Below, in pieces: positions 1 to 9,003 of a stretch of 64,000 bases of DNA. The DNA lies in assembly GCA_050331295.1 (NCBI GenBank), contig JBHJGZ010000001.1, positions 372,001 through 436,000 on the forward strand, read 5' to 3'. The notes beneath the pieces were generated by a model that worked only from the letters and a program-made list of their open reading frames with translations, had not been told where the DNA came from and searched no databases. Position numbers and translations under genes: made by a program. Source of the DNA: Kuafuiihalomonas sp050331295 (GTDB lineage Bacteria; Myxococcota; Kuafuiibacteriia; Kuafuiibacteriales; Kuafuiibacteriaceae). Every line of letters starts with the position of its first letter. The stretch's first letter is position 1.

Positions 1-1045
1 CGACCGGCAAGCCCGACCACATCGCCTCGCTCACCACCTGTCCGTAGGTCTCGGACAGGGAGCCATACATGAAGACGTCGGCGTGGTGATACCAGGTCCG
101 AACCTGGTCCACCGGAAACTCGCCCGGGAAGAACATGCGGTCCGCCACGCCGAGGCGAGCGGCGCGCTCCCGGAACGCATCGTGGTCGGCGCCGTCTCCG
201 ACCAGGGTCAAGGTAGCTTCCGGGACCTGGGGTGCGATGTGCTTGGCGAAGATGTCGATGATGCGCGCCACCCCCTTCTCCCGTACCAAGCGACAAAGCA
301 CCAGGAGGCGATGTCCGCGCTTGGCTCGGGCCGGAAATGGATCGGCGTGGATCTCGCTCGTGCATACGCGAGGATCGACGGTCCGCGGTATGACGTGGAT
401 CGGCACCCGGACCCCGACGCTTCGCCAGTAGCGCTCCAGCCCCCTCGAAAGGACGATGAGCCCGTCGCTCTGGTTGTAAACCTGGGCGGAAAGAAATTCG
501 ACGAGCGGCACCGCGGTGTTCTGGCAGATCCGGTGGACCAACGGACTGGAGGCGATGGATTCCGGCAGGAGCGTATCGTAGAGGCGCGACAGCAGCGTGG
601 TGTTCACGCAAAGAAGTGGAATGTTTTGGGTGGCCCTCAGCCACACTCCCGCGTCCATCAGCGCCGAACCGGTCTGGCCGACCATCACGTCGAAACGCTG
701 GTCCACCAGATTGCGAAGGGTCGCTCGGGTCGGGACCGGCAAGAAGAACCCGGGCTGGGCGCGTACCGGAATCGAAGGCAGGAGGACGTGACTCTCCGGC
801 AACTCATGGGGCTTGGAGTTGGGATCCTTGGGGCCCACCAGCGTGACCCGATGGCCGCGCCGCCGAAATTCACGGTAGAGAAACTGCGCCGCGAACGTAC
901 TTCCCGTGGCGTAGGGGACCCGGACATAGTCGTTGAGGATCGCGATGTGCCGGAACGCGGCTTCCGCACCCAATCCTCGATCGGTGGCATGCTTGGCCAC
1001 TCTCGTTACGGCGTCGTACATTGCTTCCCCTTGCGCGGTCTGCAT
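1..1045 (-). CDS. Glycosyltransferase family 4 protein (3' end outside window)
   Basis: This reads leftwards off the window edge, so the C-terminus is missing and about 348 codons are visible. It looks like a GT-B fold, retaining, nucleotide-sugar-dependent glycosyltransferase. The N-terminal half contains RVPYATGSTF followed by a Rossmann-like stretch (GHRVTLVGP). Near the window edge lies SETYGQVVSEAM, the E-x7-E signature of GT4 enzymes. Two in-frame ATGs are possible, at 1045 and at 1021. The downstream one has a GGGGAA close by, so the N-terminus is uncertain by eight residues. It lies behind the second GT4 gene on the same strand with a gap of about 130 bases, so both may belong to one polysaccharide or glycolipid operon. 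The acceptor sugar cannot be inferred. Confidence 0.85.
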   Translation of the reverse strand, partial: MQTAQGEAMYDAVTRVAKHATDRGLGAEAAFRHIAILNDYVRVPYATGSTFAAQFLYREFRRRGHRVTLVGPKDPNSKPHELPESHVLLPSIPVRAQPGFFLPVPTRATLRNLVDQRFDVMVGQTGSALMDAGVWLRATQNIPLLCVNTTLLSRLYDTLLPESIASSPLVHRICQNTAVPLVEFLSAQVYNQSDGLIVLSRGLERYWRSVGVRVPIHVIPRTVDPRVCTSEIHADPFPARAKRGHRLLVLCRLVREKGVARIIDIFAKHIAPQVPEATLTLVGDGADHDAFRERAARLGVADRMFFPGEFPVDQVRTWYHHADVFMYGSLSETYGQVVSEAMWSGLPV

Positions 1046-1176
1046 GTGGGATGCCTGAATCGACCTGTCCAGCGAAACTCCCGTGACCGCCCGGCAATCC
1101 GGGTTCTGGGAGCATTCCGGGGTCGAGCTCGCGGCGCGGAGCCCTCCGCTTCCGTGGCGAAGAATCGACAGTGTGG

Positions 1177-2358
1177 TCACGGCGCAACACTCGACTTCGA
1201 GCTCGACCCGAGTAAACCCGAGTAGAATTCGAACAGGTCATTGAAGTGCTGGCGCAAAGTGCGCACCACGTTGCGCCGTCCCAGGCAGCGGCTGTGGAGC
1301 TCCGCGATGTCCCGGCTGAGCATTCGCTTGATGGCTGCGGTGCAGGTGGCGGTGTCTCCGGCTCGATACTTCTCGCAGACGTCGGGATCTGCAAGCTCGG
1401 CTGCGCCGCCGGCGTCCGGGACGATGACCGGGATCCCGGCGCAGAGGGCCTCGGCCACCACGAGCCCGTACGTTTCGGCCGAGGATCCGTGCAGAAGAAC
1501 ATCGGCGCTGGCCACCGCTTCGGCCAGCGCGAACCGGTCGCTGGTGAAGCCTTTGAGCACCACCCCCGGCACCTGCGCCGCATGGCGCTCCACTTGGCGG
1601 CGCCACGGGCCGTCTCCGAAGATGACGAGGCCGGCTGGAAAGGCGGCGCGGATCCGGCCGAAGGCGCGGATGAGGGTGGGCAGCCGTTTCTCCGGATGGT
1701 GCCGCGACACGGTGACTAAGAGAAACCCAGATGAAGGGACGCCGGCTTCCTCCAGCATCTGCCGACGCAGCTCGGGGTTGCGGCGGGCGGCCAGGAAAGG
1801 CTCCGGATCGATCCCGAAGGGCACCGCGGTCGCGTTCTGAATGCCGCGCTGTCGAAGCCTGGCCTCCAGCCAGTGTCCGGCCACGACCGTCGCGTCGTAG
1901 CGGCGGCTCAGGCTCTTGAGGGCTGCCCAGACCGGCGTGAAAGCCGAATCGATGATGGCTTGGGGAACCCAGCGGTCCATGAGCGCGTGACCGAACACCG
2001 CGACCGGGTCTTGATGGAAAACGAGGACCTTCTTCGCGCGCCCCTTCCAGCGTCCTGCGAACCATCCGCCCCCGTAGACCGACGAACCTTCCACGATATC
2101 GGGGTCCAGGCGATTCAATGCCCGGTGGACCCGGCGCTCGTCCGTGAAGAGGTGATATCGCGAATCTCCGGGCACGGGCGGACTTCGAAGCCAGACCACC
2201 CGACCTCCATGGCGGGCTTCCTCTCCGTCTACCGGGCCAGGGGCCAGCACGATGGCCTCGTGCCCGGATTCCGCTGCGGCCTTGAGCTTGTGGTCGACAT
2301 AGGTTTTTACCCCCCCACCTCGGTCGGCGTAGAATTCCGCAACGTCGACGATGCGCAC
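1177..2358 (-). CDS. Glycosyltransferase family 4 protein
   Basis: A 393-residue GT-B glycosyltransferase. The N-terminus (MRIVDVAEFYADRGGGVKTY) has the glycine-rich acceptor-domain loop typical of GT4 enzymes. HPEKRL at about 221-226 is the usual inter-domain motif before the donor-binding domain. The E-x7-E motif lies in SAETYGLVVAE, with glutamates near 295 and 303. FGID around 181-184 is the common linker motif. It probably moves a sugar from an NDP-sugar to a lipid-linked or polysaccharide acceptor at the cytoplasmic membrane. It sits between rsgA and another GT4 gene, all on the same strand. The donor and product are unknown. Confidence 0.9.
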   Translation of the reverse strand: MRIVDVAEFYADRGGGVKTYVDHKLKAAAESGHEAIVLAPGPVDGEEARHGGRVVWLRSPPVPGDSRYHLFTDERRVHRALNRLDPDIVEGSSVYGGGWFAGRWKGRAKKVLVFHQDPVAVFGHALMDRWVPQAIIDSAFTPVWAALKSLSRRYDATVVAGHWLEARLRQRGIQNATAVPFGIDPEPFLAARRNPELRRQMLEEAGVPSSGFLLVTVSRHHPEKRLPTLIRAFGRIRAAFPAGLVIFGDGPWRRQVERHAAQVPGVVLKGFTSDRFALAEAVASADVLLHGSSAETYGLVVAEALCAGIPVIVPDAGGAAELADPDVCEKYRAGDTATCTAAIKRMLSRDIAELHSRCLGRRNVVRTLRQHFNDLFEFYSGLLGSSSKSSVAP

Positions 2359-2422
2359 CGCCGCTGCCCCTTAGGACGAAACGACGGAGGGGGTCGAGGC
2401 CCAAAACGAGGCGGGGTGCGCC

Positions 2423-3370
2423 CTAGGCCTGCTCCTGGAGCCGCAGGAAGGATTGCAGACGCTCGGCCGGAAGCCGGCCGGCGTCCACCGCCGCTCGGAC
2501 CGCGCAGCCCGGCTCGTGTCGATGCTGGCAGTCTCGAAACCGACACCCCGCCGCCAGCTCTCCGATGTCCGGAAACGCTTCAGCCAGACCTTCCTCGAGG
2601 ATCCCCACCTCCCGAACGCCCGGGTTGTCGATCACCAGAACGCCGGACGGAGCCACGAAGAGATGCCGCTGGGTGGTGGTGTGGCGGCCTTTCTGATCCG
2701 TAGCCCGCACCTCGCCGGTGCGTTGGGCGGCGTCCCCGAGCACGCGGTTGACGAGGGTCGACTTGCCCACGCCGGACGCCCCGATGAAGGCCACGGTGGT
2801 CTTCGGTTCGAGATAGGGCTCGAGCGCCTGCCAACCATCGGACCTCGTGGCCACCGTGGACAGAACCGGTGCCCCAGGCGCCGCTGCACGCAGCGCGGCG
2901 AGGCGCGCGTCGAGATCCTCGGCCTGGTCGGCCTTGTTGAGCACCACAACCGGGTCGCATTTTCCTTCGCGGGCCAAGGTGACAAAACGTTCGACCCGGC
3001 GCGGACTGAAGTCGGTTCCGGCGGCGGTCACCGCAAACATTCGATCGACGTTGGCACACAAGACTTGGCTGCGACCTCGGTCTCGTCGGTCGCGGCCCAC
3101 CACCCTTCGCGTAAGCCAGCTTGCACGGGGCAACAGCTCCACGATCCGGTGTCGGTCTCGGCCAGGCTCCAGCCGAACCCAGTCTCCCACCACGGGTTGG
3201 CCACCACCAGGGGACGGACCCACGTCGTCTTTGTACAGGCGACCGGCTACCACCGCGGTCACCGGTCCGCGCGACGTCTCCACTTGCCAGCAACGCCGCT
3301 CCACCGACATGACGCGTCCGAGGTCTTCGGCGGGTGCGCCGCCGTTCCATCCCAAATCGAAGAGGTCCAA
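2423..3370 (-). CDS. rsgA: Ribosome small subunit-dependent GTPase A
   Basis: A circularly permuted GTPase that acts in late maturation of the 30S ribosomal subunit. The order of motifs shows the permutation: G4 (NKAD, residues 145-148) precedes G1 (GASGVGKST, about 197-205), then a threonine-rich switch (GRHTTTQRH) and G3 (DNPG, 249-251). An N-terminal OB-fold of about 100 residues and a C-terminal zinc knuckle (C276, C281, H283, C289) complete the RsgA architecture. The 315-residue length is normal. It is divergent from the transhydrogenase operon across a gap of about 168 bases. Confidence 0.96.
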   Translation of the reverse strand: MDLFDLGWNGGAPAEDLGRVMSVERRCWQVETSRGPVTAVVAGRLYKDDVGPSPGGGQPVVGDWVRLEPGRDRHRIVELLPRASWLTRRVVGRDRRDRGRSQVLCANVDRMFAVTAAGTDFSPRRVERFVTLAREGKCDPVVVLNKADQAEDLDARLAALRAAAPGAPVLSTVATRSDGWQALEPYLEPKTTVAFIGASGVGKSTLVNRVLGDAAQRTGEVRATDQKGRHTTTQRHLFVAPSGVLVIDNPGVREVGILEEGLAEAFPDIGELAAGCRFRDCQHRHEPGCAVRAAVDAGRLPAERLQSFLRLQEQA

Positions 3371-3538
3371 ACGCTACGCTCCAGCCGCCGTTCGCCGGGG
3401 TCAACCTTTGACGGAGGCCTCAACGAGGAGGAGCCGGTGGGAGGCCATCGAGTCAAAGCCGCGGTGGACAAAGGTGCGGTTGCTCTGCTCTAACCCGCCG
3501 GGGCGCGGTCCCGCGGAGGACTGGCCGAGGAGATCTCG

Positions 3539-4684
3539 ATGGCGAAGGCACTCGTACTTCGTGAGCAAGGACCAGACGAACGTCGCGTTGCCGCGACACC
3601 AGAAACCGTCAAGAAGTTCATCAAGGCCGGGATGGAGGTTTCGGTCGTCCGCGGCGCGGGCGAAGCGGCCCATTTCCCCGACCAGCTCTACCAGGACGCC
3701 GGTGCCCACCTCGTCGATGACGCGGCCGCGGCGGCCTCCGAGGCTCGCTTGGTCATGAGCGTCGGACCGCTCGTCCCGGAGGCGGTGCTCGAGGCCATGG
3801 GCTCCGGCGCCGTTCTGGTCGGTTTTATCGATGCGTATCGTCGGCTGGACCAAGTGAGAGTGATGGCGAGTCGGGGACTCAGCGTGCTGGCGATGGAAAT
3901 GGTTCCGCGGATCACCCGAGCTCAGTCGATGGATGCGCTTTCTTCTCAAGCGAACATTGCGGGATACAAGTCGGTGCTGGAAGCTGCCCGTCGGCTCGAT
4001 AAGTACTTTCCGCTCCTGATGACCGCGGCCGGGACCGTGCAGCCGGCCCGCGTGGTGGTGATGGGCGCCGGTGTGGCCGGCCTTCAGGCCATCGCGACAG
4101 CGCGCCGGCTGGGCGCGGTGGTCGAAGTGTCGGACATCCGGCCGGAGGTGAAGGAGCAGGTGGAGTCGCTGGGCGGAAAGTTCATCGAGCTCCCGATGCA
4201 GGAGAGCGGGGCCGGCGAGGGCGGATACGCGAAAGAGATGTCGGAGGATTTCTTGCGCAAGCAGCGAGAGATCGTCTCCGATCGGGTCGCGAATGCCGAC
4301 GTGGTGATCACCACGGCGCTCATCCCGGGACGCCCGGCGCCGAAGCTCCTGCCAAAGGAGATGGTGGAACGCATGCGACCCGGCGCGGTGATCGTCGACC
4401 TCGCGGTTGCTCAGGGCGGCAATTGCGAACTTTCGAAGCCCGACCAGGACGTGGAGCACGGAGGGGTCGTCATCGTGGGAGCGGGAAACCTTCCTTCCAG
4501 TCTCTCCCATGATGCAAGTCTTCTTTACGCTCGTAACATCTGGGCTCTGGTGAGTCCGACCCTCGCGGAGGGAGACTTGCGGCTCGACCTGGACGACGAC
4601 GTCATCGGACCCACACTCTTGACCCACGGCGGAGAGGTGAGGTCCGACGCCGTCAAGGCCCGACTCGAGGAGAGCGCGGCATGA
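3539..4684 (+). CDS. pntAA: NAD(P) transhydrogenase alpha subunit, part 1 (NAD-binding)
   Basis: Domain I of proton-translocating transhydrogenase. This soluble subunit binds NAD(H) and exchanges hydride with the NADP domain of PntB. It is 381 residues long, the size of stand-alone PntAA, whereas E. coli PntA is fused to its membrane part. Visible features are the RAQSMDALSSQ loop (127-137), the dinucleotide-binding turn VVVMGAGVAGLQAI (about 172-184) and the mobile-loop region around GEGGYAKEMS. The start ATG follows GAGGAGATCTCG, a strong Shine-Dalgarno. The next two genes supply the membrane part, so all three domains are present. Confidence 0.96.
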   Translation: MAKALVLREQGPDERRVAATPETVKKFIKAGMEVSVVRGAGEAAHFPDQLYQDAGAHLVDDAAAAASEARLVMSVGPLVPEAVLEAMGSGAVLVGFIDAYRRLDQVRVMASRGLSVLAMEMVPRITRAQSMDALSSQANIAGYKSVLEAARRLDKYFPLLMTAAGTVQPARVVVMGAGVAGLQAIATARRLGAVVEVSDIRPEVKEQVESLGGKFIELPMQESGAGEGGYAKEMSEDFLRKQREIVSDRVANADVVITTALIPGRPAPKLLPKEMVERMRPGAVIVDLAVAQGGNCELSKPDQDVEHGGVVIVGAGNLPSSLSHDASLLYARNIWALVSPTLAEGDLRLDLDDDVIGPTLLTHGGEVRSDAVKARLEESAA

Positions 4685-4734
4685 ACCAACCAGCCGAGAA
4701 CGTTCGCGAAGCCGGCGGAGGATTGATTCGATGA
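4681..4734 (+). other. 17-codon mini-ORF bridging pntAA and pntAB
   Basis: An ATG at 4681 overlaps the pntAA stop as ATGA. It reads 17 codons (MNQPAENVREAGGGLIR) to a TGA at 4732-4734, which in turn overlaps the pntAB ATG as a second ATGA. It may be a coupling minicistron that carries ribosomes between the two subunits, or chance. pntAB has its own GGAGGA about nine bases upstream, so coupling is not strictly needed. Confidence 0.25.
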
Positions 4735-5024
4735 CGATGGAATTGGGCGCCATCTGGGTGGCGCTGTTCATTTTGATTTTGGCAACCTACGTCGGGTTCG
4801 AGGTCATCACCAAGATCCCGCCCACCCTTCACACCCCCCTGATGAGCGGGGCGAACGCCATCAGCGGCATCACCTTGGTCGGTGCCATCGCCGCCGCCAA
4901 GACTTCGGCCCCCAATTTGGCCAACATCCTCGGGGCAGTCGCCGTGGCTCTGGCCACCATCAACGTGGTCGGGGGATTCTTGGTCACCAATCGCATGCTC
5001 AGCATGTTCAAGCGAAAGGGTTGA
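4731..5024 (+). CDS. pntAB: NAD(P) transhydrogenase alpha subunit, part 2 (membrane)
   Basis: A 97-residue membrane subunit forming part of the transmembrane proton channel (domain II) of transhydrogenase. Three hydrophobic helices are visible: IWVALFILILATYVGFEVI, then the conserved segment HTPLMSGANAISGITLVGA, then a third ending LATINVVGGFLVTNRMLSMF. The HTPLMSGxNAISG motif is diagnostic of the family. The start is preceded by GGCGGAGGA. Its stop TGA shares one base with the ATG of pntB, so translation is probably coupled. The split PntAA/PntAB/PntB arrangement is the one seen in Rhodospirillum rather than E. coli. Confidence 0.95.
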   Translation: MTMELGAIWVALFILILATYVGFEVITKIPPTLHTPLMSGANAISGITLVGAIAAAKTSAPNLANILGAVAVALATINVVGGFLVTNRMLSMFKRKG

Positions 5025-6475
5025 TGATGGATGCACTCGTGATTCGAAATACGGTGGCTCCGGCCCTGTATCTGCTCTCGACGGTCATGTTCATCACCGG
5101 ACTGAAGCGGATGACTCGGGTCCGCTCCGCAGCGTCCGGCAATCAGATGGCCGCCGCTGCCATGCTTTTGGCGGTAGTTGCGACGCTCCTGGAGCTCGGG
5201 CTGGTGGACTATCGATGGATCATCGGTGGCGCCGTGGTCGGCGCCGCCATCGGCGCGGTGGCGGCGGTTCGGGTCGAGATGACGTCGATGCCGGAGATGG
5301 TGGCGCTCTTCAACGGATTTGGGGGCGGTGCATCCACTTTGGTGGCGCTCTCGGTGTTCTGGGGGCAGGTGGTGCAGCCGAAATCCGACCTCACACCCGC
5401 GCAGGCCCTCCTGCCGGTTCCGGCCACCACGGTATGCCTTTCCATCTTCATCGGCGCGGTGACCCTCACCGGTTCCTTCATCGCCTTCTTGAAGCTGCAA
5501 GGGAAACTGAGGAAGGGCGCCCCCATTCTCTTCCCGGGGCACCACGCCATGAACGCGGTGCTGCTCGTGGTGACCTTGGGCCTCTCCATCTGGTTCGCAG
5601 CGTTCTCCACCGGTACGGCGGCGATGGTGGCGGCACTGCTCTTGACGGGCATCTCCCTCTTCTTGGGCGTGACCCTGGTGCTCCCGATCGGCGGCGCCGA
5701 CATGCCGGTGGTGGTGTCGCTTCTCAACTCCTACTCCGGAATGGCGGCGTCGGCCGCCGGCTTCGTGATCGGTAATCCTCTTCTCATCGTGGCGGGTGCC
5801 ATGGTGGGCTCGGCGGGGCTCATCCTCACCCAGATCATGTGCGTGGCCATGAATCGGTCGCTGATGAACGTGCTTCTCGGGGGCTTCGGTATGGAAGCGA
5901 GCAGCGGGGGCGGCGGCAGCTCCGAATACGAGAACGTCAAGTCGACATCGGCCGAAGAGGCCGCGATGGTCTTGGAGAACGCCGAGTCCGTCATCGTGGT
6001 GCCCGGCTATGGACTCGCGGTAGCCCAGGCCCAGCACACCGTCCGGGAGCTGGCCAACATTTTGGAAGAGCGGGGCACCACCGTTCGCTACGCCATCCAT
6101 CCGGTGGCGGGACGGATGCCTGGCCACATGAACGTGCTCCTGGCGGAGGCGGACGTGCCCTATGACCAGCTGGTGGAGATGGAGGCCATCAACAGCGACT
6201 TCAAGAACACCGACGTCGCCATCATCGTGGGCGCAAACGACGTGGTGAATCCAGCCGCTCTGGATGAAAAGGACAGCCCGATCTACGGCATGCCCATTTT
6301 GAACGTGCACGAAGCTCGGACCGTTTTCGTCATCAAGCGGTCCTTGAGCCCGGGCTACGCCGGCATCAAGAACAAGCTCTTCGAGCGGGACAACACCATG
6401 ATGATCTTCGGCGACGCCAAAGGGGTCCTTCAGGGGTTGGTCACGGAGAGCAAGGAGCTCTCGAAAGCCGCCTAG
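5024..6475 (+). CDS. pntB: NAD(P) transhydrogenase beta subunit
   Basis: The beta subunit carries the rest of the membrane channel (N-terminal 270 or so residues, many glycine-rich helices) and the C-terminal NADP(H)-binding domain III. The segment PGYGLAVAQAQ near residue 325 is the typical NADP-binding fingerprint. YAIHPVAGRMPGHMNVLLAE and GANDVVNPAA are further domain III hallmarks. The enzyme uses the proton gradient to drive NADPH formation from NADH. I choose ATG 5024, which overlaps the pntAB stop and follows GAAAGGG; a TTG three bases upstream and an ATG three bases downstream are alternatives. The gene ends 22 bases before the convergent gene's stop. Confidence 0.96.
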   Translation: MMDALVIRNTVAPALYLLSTVMFITGLKRMTRVRSAASGNQMAAAAMLLAVVATLLELGLVDYRWIIGGAVVGAAIGAVAAVRVEMTSMPEMVALFNGFGGGASTLVALSVFWGQVVQPKSDLTPAQALLPVPATTVCLSIFIGAVTLTGSFIAFLKLQGKLRKGAPILFPGHHAMNAVLLVVTLGLSIWFAAFSTGTAAMVAALLLTGISLFLGVTLVLPIGGADMPVVVSLLNSYSGMAASAAGFVIGNPLLIVAGAMVGSAGLILTQIMCVAMNRSLMNVLLGGFGMEASSGGGGSSEYENVKSTSAEEAAMVLENAESVIVVPGYGLAVAQAQHTVRELANILEERGTTVRYAIHPVAGRMPGHMNVLLAEADVPYDQLVEMEAINSDFKNTDVAIIVGANDVVNPAALDEKDSPIYGMPILNVHEARTVFVIKRSLSPGYAGIKNKLFERDNTMMIFGDAKGVLQGLVTESKELSKAA

Positions 6476-6497
6476 CCGATCCGGAGGTCCCAGGGCC

Positions 6498-7643
6498 TCA
6501 GCCCGCCTTCGGTTCTTCTCCGAAGAATCGACTCCCTCGGTCCCGTTCCACAAGGTAAGTCTTCAGGTTTCGGCGGTGCTGCAGCAACCGCAGTCCGAAG
6601 CGGGCTGAACCGAGGGCCAAGCGAGCTGGGGTGGTGCCCCGCCGCCATCGCTCGAAACGCTCCATCACCGGTCCGCCCAGGAACGTGTGCCACGCCGTCG
6701 CGATGGCGTCGGGGGTGAAGGCTTCGGCCCGCTGATAGCCCCGTTCCACCATGGCGACGTAGCGCGCCGGGTCTCTGGCCAGGGCGATACATGCCTGCAC
6801 CACGTCTTCCGGCGTCTGGACCTCGACGAAGTCCAGGTCGTCTCGATAGAGATCTCGGTAGGAAGGCTCCGGTCCGAGCAACGCGGGAACGCCGGCGGAC
6901 CATGAATTCAGGAGCTTCACCGGCGGTTTGACCTTGTAGTCGGCTTCGGTGAGGTTTCGCACCGCGAGGATGAGGTCGACGTTTCGGTGGTCGCACCAAT
7001 CTTCGATCAGCTGAGCTTTGGGAAGGTCGGGGCTGCTTTCAAAGCGCAGTCCATGGGCTTGGAGTCTTTCCGCAAAGTCGGACCGACGGAAGGGCCATGC
7101 CAGGTTGTTGAGGGTGCCTTTGAAGGACAAGACTTTCGCCTGTCCGCCCCGCGCCGGGTCCCGTCTCTTGATCACCGGGTTGACCCATTGGGGCATGAAG
7201 AAGTCCTGATTCGGGTCGACGACGCAGCTTTGTGACAAGACGGTCTGCATCTCGCAGATGGCGGGACGGGCCGAATCCAGTCGACAGGCCACCACGAAGC
7301 TCCGGAAGGGAAGGTGCCGCGCAAAAAGATCATGATAGGGCACCACACAGATTTCGTCGTTGATCAGCTTTCGACTCAGACGAACGTCCAGTCCGCGCTG
7401 GCGCAGATAGATGACGGACTGAACCGCCCAGATATGGACGCCTTCCGAACATTTCCGGAACGAAGGCTCGAGGTCGTCGGGGAGGCCGGACCGGAGCTCC
7501 GGCCAGTTCGCCACGTCGGAGCTCACGAAGTAAATGGGTCGGGGGAGAGGTGCCAGGGGCGTGATGCGGTCCGCTTTCTCCGCGAACGCCTGGGTGACGG
7601 CTTTGATGCGTTCACTGGCTTCGTTCATCGTCGTTGATTCCAT
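6498..7643 (-). CDS. Glycosyltransferase-like protein, unassigned family
   Basis: A 381-residue soluble protein from the ATG at 7643, which is preceded by a GGAAGAG ribosome site; a second ATG lies five codons downstream. The C-terminal half contains KPPVKLLNSWSAGVPALLGPE, which resembles the donor-binding region of GT-B glycosyltransferases (a lysine, then a Gly-Val-Pro turn), followed by a helical tail rich in Arg. The N-terminal half has DVRLSRKLINDEICVVPYHD, as in some capsule-biosynthesis glycosyltransferases. It is divergent from the GT4 gene at 7753. Assignment rests on one motif and on context, so function is tentative. Confidence 0.7.
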   Translation of the reverse strand: MESTTMNEASERIKAVTQAFAEKADRITPLAPLPRPIYFVSSDVANWPELRSGLPDDLEPSFRKCSEGVHIWAVQSVIYLRQRGLDVRLSRKLINDEICVVPYHDLFARHLPFRSFVVACRLDSARPAICEMQTVLSQSCVVDPNQDFFMPQWVNPVIKRRDPARGGQAKVLSFKGTLNNLAWPFRRSDFAERLQAHGLRFESSPDLPKAQLIEDWCDHRNVDLILAVRNLTEADYKVKPPVKLLNSWSAGVPALLGPEPSYRDLYRDDLDFVEVQTPEDVVQACIALARDPARYVAMVERGYQRAEAFTPDAIATAWHTFLGGPVMERFERWRRGTTPARLALGSARFGLRLLQHRRNLKTYLVERDRGSRFFGEEPKAG

Positions 7644-7752
7644 CGTGTCTCTCTTCCCGGCCTTTGGCCGTCGCGTACTCGAAATCACGCTCCGCATCAA
7701 ACGGGCGGCTGGGGCCGTTGTTCTGGATGTCGGAGGGGGCTACTCTTCAGCG

Positions 7753-9003
7753 GTGAAGCTCTTGTTCGTCCAGCACGGAGATTTCGGGGCCGCGGTACGA
7801 CGTTTTCAGGAGGGGGGCGAAGAGACCTACCGAGACCAGCAGCATACGGTCGGCTTCGTCGCGGATCTGTCGGACGACTTCGACGTCACCATCATGGCCG
7901 GATGCGAGCGGGTTCACGACGAGGTCTTGAAGCCGCGGTTGCGGTCCATTGGTCTGGGGGCAACCGGGCTGTACGCGCGGAAGACCGTCATCCCCATGAT
8001 GAACGAGCTGGAGCCAGACCTCATCGTTTGCCGGACGCCGAACGTCCATGTCTTGGGCTGGGCGGCGGGAAGTCGACGTTTCGTGCTGCCGTCTTTCGCC
8101 GACACCTTTTCAGACGATGGCTCCCGAGGACGGCTGAGCCAGCTTCGTCTCGGCTTCGAGCTCCTGAGAGCCCCCCTTCCGTGCGTGGCCAACCACAGCC
8201 TTTCCGCCTCCATGTCCCTTCGCAAGCTGGGGATCCCGGACAGCTTGATCGTGCCGTGGGAGCTCCGGCGGGTGCCGCCGGACGCCGAGCCCAAGGAACA
8301 GCCCACCGAACCGCCGCTTCGCCTGTTCTATGCGGGCGCGCTGCTGGAGTCGAAAGGCGTGGGCGACGTGCTCGATGCGGTGGCGCTCCTCGGCATCCGC
8401 GGCGTCCAGATCAACTTCTCGGTGGCGGGCTGGGGAGATGTGGAGGTCTGGAAGGAGCGGGCAGCCCAGCGGGGCGTCTCGGACAAGGTGCATTTCCTCG
8501 GCCGGATCCCGGCCCACGCGGTGCTCGACCAAATGCGGAGTCACCACGCGGTCATCGTGCCCTCTCGCCACAGCTACGCCGAAGGGCTGCCGAACACCGT
8601 GTTCGAAGGACTGGCCTCTCGGAGTCCGCTGGTCGCGTCGGACCATCCTTCGTTCGTGAAGCGCCTGGTTCACGAGCGCGACGTCCTCTTCTTCCGGGCC
8701 GGGGACCCGGCGTCGCTGGCGGAGCAGCTGGAGCGGCTGGTCTCCGACTCGGACTTGTTTCACCGCCTCTCGGCCGGCAGTGCCACCGCTTTGGCGGGTC
8801 TGTATGTTGGAACCGAATGGACGGAGTTCGTCCGCCTCTTTCTGGAAGACCCTCGAGACGCCACGGATTGGGTGAAGCCGAGGTCGTTGGCGTCCTTGTT
8901 GGCCGCCCGGCCGGAGCTGGATGAAAGCGGCGACAAGCCCCTCGTGTGGAAGACGGTGGGCCAATTGCGAAACCGCGTTCTCGAAGTGCTCGAATCTCAC
9001 TGA
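7753..9003 (+). CDS. Glycosyltransferase family 4 protein
   Basis: A GT-B glycosyltransferase of about 416 residues, read from the GTG at 7753 (MKLLFVQHGDFG), which follows a GGAGGGGG run about 12 bases upstream. The family's donor-domain motifs are visible: LRLFYAGALLESKGVGDVLDA begins the C-terminal Rossmann domain, VHFLGRIP follows, and SYAEGLPNTVFEGLA carries the E-x7-E-like pair. The last 50 residues form a non-conserved tail. It overlaps the convergent DUF362 gene by seven bases. It probably belongs to the same glycan pathway as the neighbouring transferases. Confidence 0.88.
   Translation: MKLLFVQHGDFGAAVRRFQEGGEETYRDQQHTVGFVADLSDDFDVTIMAGCERVHDEVLKPRLRSIGLGATGLYARKTVIPMMNELEPDLIVCRTPNVHVLGWAAGSRRFVLPSFADTFSDDGSRGRLSQLRLGFELLRAPLPCVANHSLSASMSLRKLGIPDSLIVPWELRRVPPDAEPKEQPTEPPLRLFYAGALLESKGVGDVLDAVALLGIRGVQINFSVAGWGDVEVWKERAAQRGVSDKVHFLGRIPAHAVLDQMRSHHAVIVPSRHSYAEGLPNTVFEGLASRSPLVASDHPSFVKRLVHERDVLFFRAGDPASLAEQLERLVSDSDLFHRLSAGSATALAGLYVGTEWTEFVRLFLEDPRDATDWVKPRSLASLLAARPELDESGDKPLVWKTVGQLRNRVLEVLESH

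Noticed and set aside
83..1225. Long plus-strand ORF opposite the first glycosyltransferase
   Set aside because: It is antisense to a gene with clear GT4 motifs, and its composition (His/Arg/Gln-rich, no domain) is typical of shadow frames in GC-rich DNA.
3401..4771. 456-codon minus-strand ORF opposite pntAA
   Set aside because: It runs antisense to well-conserved PntAA. The His/Arg-rich translation shows no domain.
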